A stretch of 64,000 nt of DNA, taken from assembly GCA_014529385.2 (NCBI GenBank), contig CM043944.1, positions 175,979,240 to 176,043,239 on the forward strand. The letters run 5' to 3'. Source of the stretch: Adiantum capillus-veneris. Its lineage: Eukaryota; Streptophyta; Polypodiopsida; Polypodiales; Pteridaceae. Within the stretch, counting starts at the first letter, position 1. Each line of letters opens with the position of its first letter. The notes beneath the pieces are model-generated. The model saw only the letters and a list, made by a program, of their open reading frames with translations. It made no database searches and had not been told where the DNA came from. The position numbers and the translations under genes were made by a program. This document shows, one piece after another, positions 60,342 to 64,000 of this stretch.

Positions 60342-60380
60342 AGAGAGAGGGAAGGAGAGAGAGAGTGAGAGAGAGAGAGG

Positions 60381-60445
<65 letters not shown>

Positions 60446-60453
60446 AGAGAGAT

Positions 60454-60518
<65 letters not shown>

Positions 60519-60620
60519 TAAGGTACATAGAGAGAGAGATCCAGAGATAGAGGTAGAGAAAGAGAGAGAATTAACTAGAGATAGCTACGGAGATGGATAG
60601 AGAGAGAGAGAGAGTAGTAG
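59802..60620 (+). repeat. Complex microsatellite: C50, CT, TG, GA, TA blocks
   Basis: Fifty consecutive C (59802-59851) are followed by CT to 59887. A unit ending AAGCTACATCG(TG)nTAGGAA occurs twice (about 59888 and 59980). Long GA runs and a TA run (60165-60204) follow, then more GA to 60.6 kb. Translated repeats here are not genes. Confidence 0.95.
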
Positions 60621-60907
60621 ATAGAGAAAGTCGGCGTGAAAGAGTTAGCTTGGCTGACCAATTGTGGTTAACTAAAAGAGGCAAAGAGGTTTTTCCCGCT
60701 ACCTGCATTGTCATGTACACCTGGGAGAGCACGTATGTGTCTACCCATATAGGATTTGACCAATAAAGACGAGATTTTGACCTGGTGGTCCTGATCTTTA
60801 TACACCTCTGGACCGAGGTGTGCGGAGATCGGGCAAGGCTAGAGAATGCGGGGTAGTTTACATTGTGAGGAGTATATATATTAAAACAACATTCATAATC
60901 ATTGTAG

Positions 60908-63900
60908 ATGGCAACGTCATCAGCTAACATGGAGGAAAAGATTGCATGCTTGTGCATGCTCTACAAGTATCAAATCCTGCGCAAGCGTAGGATATGTAAT
61001 GAGCATGTACACAAGTATGGAGAGTTTTCTAGAGAAATCGTACAGAATCTACGATACGACTCCTACGGAACGGGCATTGAATTTTGCGACATAACACCTA
61101 CATCTAAGAGAGAGAAAAAAAGGATTATGTGTGAAGGTCCGACCAATCTAGAGCCAAGGATGGAAGCAGAGGAGGGCTTATAGACAGAAGATGACGACAT
61201 GGAGGAGATGTTGGATGCCTTCTTCTAGACAAGCGAGGAGAACGCTAACGAAGTAGCAATAGAAGACGTGCGCCTATCTCCTGAAGACATGTTGAGAAAG
61301 TTGGCACGTCAACCAATCTATGAAGGCGCAAAATTATATGTGCTTCGTACGTGTCTATCGTTTTTGAATCTACAGTCAGTGTACGGGTGGTCAGATGCAA
61401 GGGTCACTGCTTTGTTTAGGTACGTAACTTACAAAAGAGATTTTTCGATTGCAACGGTGACATGCTTGGGGAGCTTTTAATTTAATGTGGCTTAAGCAGG
61501 TTGTTGCAGGAGCAACTTCTCTCGGCTGGCAATGAAATGCCCCCCTCCAGGCCAGACGCAAAGCGACTATTGACCTTTGTTGGCTTGGACTACAACAAGA
61601 TTCATGCATATCCAAATGATTGCATTCTTTTTCGCAATGAATTTGCATATTTTCTGTCGTGTCCTAAGTGCGGAGCAATGCGCTACAAACAAGATGCGGT
61701 TGGCGAGTCAGTGCCAGCTAAAGTGTTGTGGCATTTCCCTATTATTCCGAGGATAAAAAGCATGTTTCTTTGTGGTTCCATTGCAAAGTTGATGCGGTGG
61801 CATTCTACGAATAGATCCATTGATGCAACATTTAGGATGCCCGCTGATTCAAAGGCTTGGAGGCACATTGAAGATACTTGACCACATTTTAAGAGTGAAT
61901 CATGCAATTTGCATTTGGGCATGGCAATGGATGGAGTCAATCCATTTGGCTTGAGAAGCTCTTCATGGAGCACTTGGCCTGTGTGCCTTGTCAATTACAA
62001 CCTCCCGCCATGGCTTGCCATCAATAAGGGTCATTTGATATTAGGCTTGATTGTACCTGGTATGTTTATCTAGCACCACTAGTTGACGAGCTCCAAGAGT
62101 TATGGCATGGGATTGACATAGCAGATGCGGTTGAACCAGTAGGACAACAGCATGCAAGGATCCATGGACTTCTTATGTGGACTATGCATGATTGGCCTGG
62201 ATATGGTGAAGCTTCTGGTAATGGTTCTTGATTTACAAAATTCTCGCTATTCTCAAGCACTTTGTGTAGTAATGAATCATGCTTTAATATATATAGGGCT
62301 TACAACTTCGGGATACAATGCATGTCCAATTTGCGGGCCGTCTTTGGATGTGCGCTATTCTGCCTCGCTTCGAAAGACAATTTATCAAGGCCACCATCGT
62401 TTCTTCCAGATCGACATCACTTGCGCGAAGGTCAGCTTGGTCGCGTCGAATGTCGTCCAATGCATGTACAAGAGTGGCGTCGCCGATGGGAGCAACATGA
62501 GCAGCAACCTGTTCCAGGAATGAAACGTTTGTCCATTCTCCATACGTTGCCGTACTGGGGTGATCTACTAATTAACCATTTTTGTTGGATCCAATGCATA
62601 TATTCAAGAATGTGGGAGAGCTCCTCTGGAAGACAATCATGGGAATGAAAGAGAGAGCTTCACAAGATGATTTGCAGTCAGTTGGAAAGATGCTAGAGCT
62701 GTGGCCTTTCACCAATGCAGTGGGCCAAACAAAGCTTCCAATAGTGCCATGGGTATTGCTAAAAAGCGAGGAACGACAAGTCAAAAGGGTGATTTCAGAG
62801 TTCAGGACGCCAACAAGATGCATGCGATGTCTCAAGACAGCATTCACCCGTGACGATCAACTGTCAGGACAGAAATCGCACGACTGGCATAAGTTCTTGC
62901 AATTTATTCTTCCAATTGCGATCAAGGGGTGTTTAACGGAGGAAGTGCGGTCCTGCATACACAAGATTTTAGAGCTAGTGCGGTGGATCTCTTCCAAGGA
63001 GATACGAGAGGAATCCATTGCAGTCGCAAGGGCTAACTCCATTGAGGCAGTTTGCATGATTGAGAATTATCTACCCACAAGCTTCCTAACTATCCAAATG
63101 CACTTGCTCGCTCGACCATGTAGTAGATGAGGTTGCAGTGGCAGATACAGTCCACAGCCGTTGGATGTTCTTTCTAGAGCGGTTCATGAAAACACTTAAG
63201 GGTTTTGTTCGCCAAAAAGCGCATCCAGAGGGGAGCATGACAGAAGGATGGCTGGTGCAAGAGTCTCTTGTCTTGACGAACGAATTTCTATACGATTCTG
63301 ACCCAAAAATTCCTCGACTATGGAGCAATGAGGAGGATGCAAGATTAGTGGGAGAGGAGCCGTAGGGGCAAGGGGTGCTGAAGAAAATGGACGATGCCAT
63401 GCGAGAAAAGATCATGAAGTTCTGTATACTAAATTCAAAGACGATGCAAAAATGGCTTGAAAGGTACGAAGAAGAGAAAGAGAGATGCAATAGGGAGCGA
63501 CACGATTTTAGGCAAAGCCGAATGACTAGAGGCTTACCCTTGCCAGACTGTCTTGCTCCTTTACCTAAATTCCCTACAATGGCATGGTTGGACAAGACAG
63601 TGAGAGCAGCTTGACAGATCGGAGAACCCATATCTCCAGAAGAGGAAGAGCTGGCTATTGGATGTGACTGGAGGTATCATACATACATGGCACTGTGGTC
63701 GCATGGAAAGCATTTTAGAACACAACAAATTGATAGAAGAAGAAACATGTTTGACACGAATGAGAGCACTAGCAACCTGGATTACTGTGGTCTAGTGTCA
63801 GATATCTTGAAAGTCAGCTTCAAACGGTTTTAGATGTTTTTATTGGATGTGAAGTGGTTCAAGGTGATTACTTTTGATCGTAATGCAACGGTACATAGAG

Positions 63901-64000
63901 ATGGAAACAAGCTTGTGCAGATAGATTCTACAAAGATTTACTCTCCTTGAACATTGCGAGCAAGTGGTCTTTGTACCGGACCCTCGAGAGCAACAATGGT
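60908..64000 (+). pseudogene. CACTA (Tnp2-type) transposase gene, decayed and cut by the window end
   Basis: Exon 1 from 60908 has in-phase TAG stops at 61181 and 61226. It joins exon 2 by an intron at 61420-61499 to give ALFR|LLQEQLLSAGNEMPPSR. The core follows with HAYPNDCILFRNEF, CPKCGAMRY, a TGA at 61879, then MAMDGVNPFG and LPPWLAI of the Tnp2 transposase domain. ACPICG, GHHRF and DPMHIFKNVGELLWKTIMG follow in three different frames. A DUF4218-like region (HSRWMFFLERFMKTLKGFVR, 63150-63210) and a DUF4216-like start (MFLLDVKWFKV, near 63835) run to the edge. The normal enzyme cuts and moves CACTA elements. No CACTA-type terminal repeat was found on the left. Confidence 0.85.
61420..61499 (+). 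other. 80-bp intron in the CACTA transposase
   Basis: TTTAG|GTACGT and CTTAAGCAG|GTTG. Splicing restores the family's expected Leu-rich motif in phase, so the intron is ancestral rather than damage. Confidence 0.75.

Noticed and set aside
58771-60550. Long frames made of Ser-Leu or Arg-Glu repeats
   Set aside because: Translations of CT/GA microsatellites.

Overview
The window reads as nuclear DNA of a land plant, probably a non-seed plant (a fern or relative; low confidence). The signs are GT-AG spliceosomal introns, a Tat/Athila-like Ty3 retrotransposon with a tRNA-Asp-type primer site, a CACTA transposase with an intron, a tRNA-derived SINE, and large AT-rich tandem arrays. I see no ribosomal RNA gene, CRISPR array or intact tRNA gene.

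Left half (1-31 kb). Two divergent coding blocks are embedded in arrays of a minisatellite whose core is TTGGACAAGTGGTGGACCTT. On the minus strand (172-3399) lies a broken gene for a long protein with an RNase H-like region carrying the LDNC...KN and GHTHEDID motifs (the family often labelled DUF7869). On the plus strand (14879-17531) two exons encode a ParB/sulfiredoxin-like domain followed by what looks like a permuted DNA-methyltransferase fold with a degraded catalytic motif. The second exon ends in a phase-1 donor. Downstream lie three exons, at 20131 (SET domain), 21330 (FCP1/NIF phosphatase-like, frameshifted) and 27709 (a second FCP1/NIF-like domain). Each has a canonical acceptor in phase 1 and its own stop codon. 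They therefore read as alternative terminal exons: one DNA-directed front half with interchangeable chromatin or phosphatase tails. The repeat arrays fill the introns and flip orientation between the front and back of the locus.

Right half (31-60 kb) is a nest of mobile elements. A minus-strand LTR-element remnant (C; gag 32.26-33.43 kb, LTR and primer site 58.3-59.7 kb) is split by a non-autonomous LTR element (B, 33441-58019), which carries an aldehyde dehydrogenase gene fragment. B's left LTR is split by a 17.9-kb Ty3 element (A, 34009-51954), and A contains a tRNA-derived SINE (about 44404-44670). A and B both have the 5-bp target duplication CTTGT, both LTRs start TGTTAG, and both carry near-identical tRNA-Asp-type primer sites. 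A also has a second protease-like domain after its integrase, and eight copies of a perfect or near-perfect palindrome around ACATCCTACGCGTAGGATGT.

Right end (59.8-64 kb). A complex microsatellite block begins with 50 consecutive C. It is followed by a decayed CACTA (Tnp2) transposase gene that runs off the window. Nonsense codons across the transposon genes are mostly TAG or TGA in contexts that could arise by C-to-T change, as expected for methylated, silenced copies.
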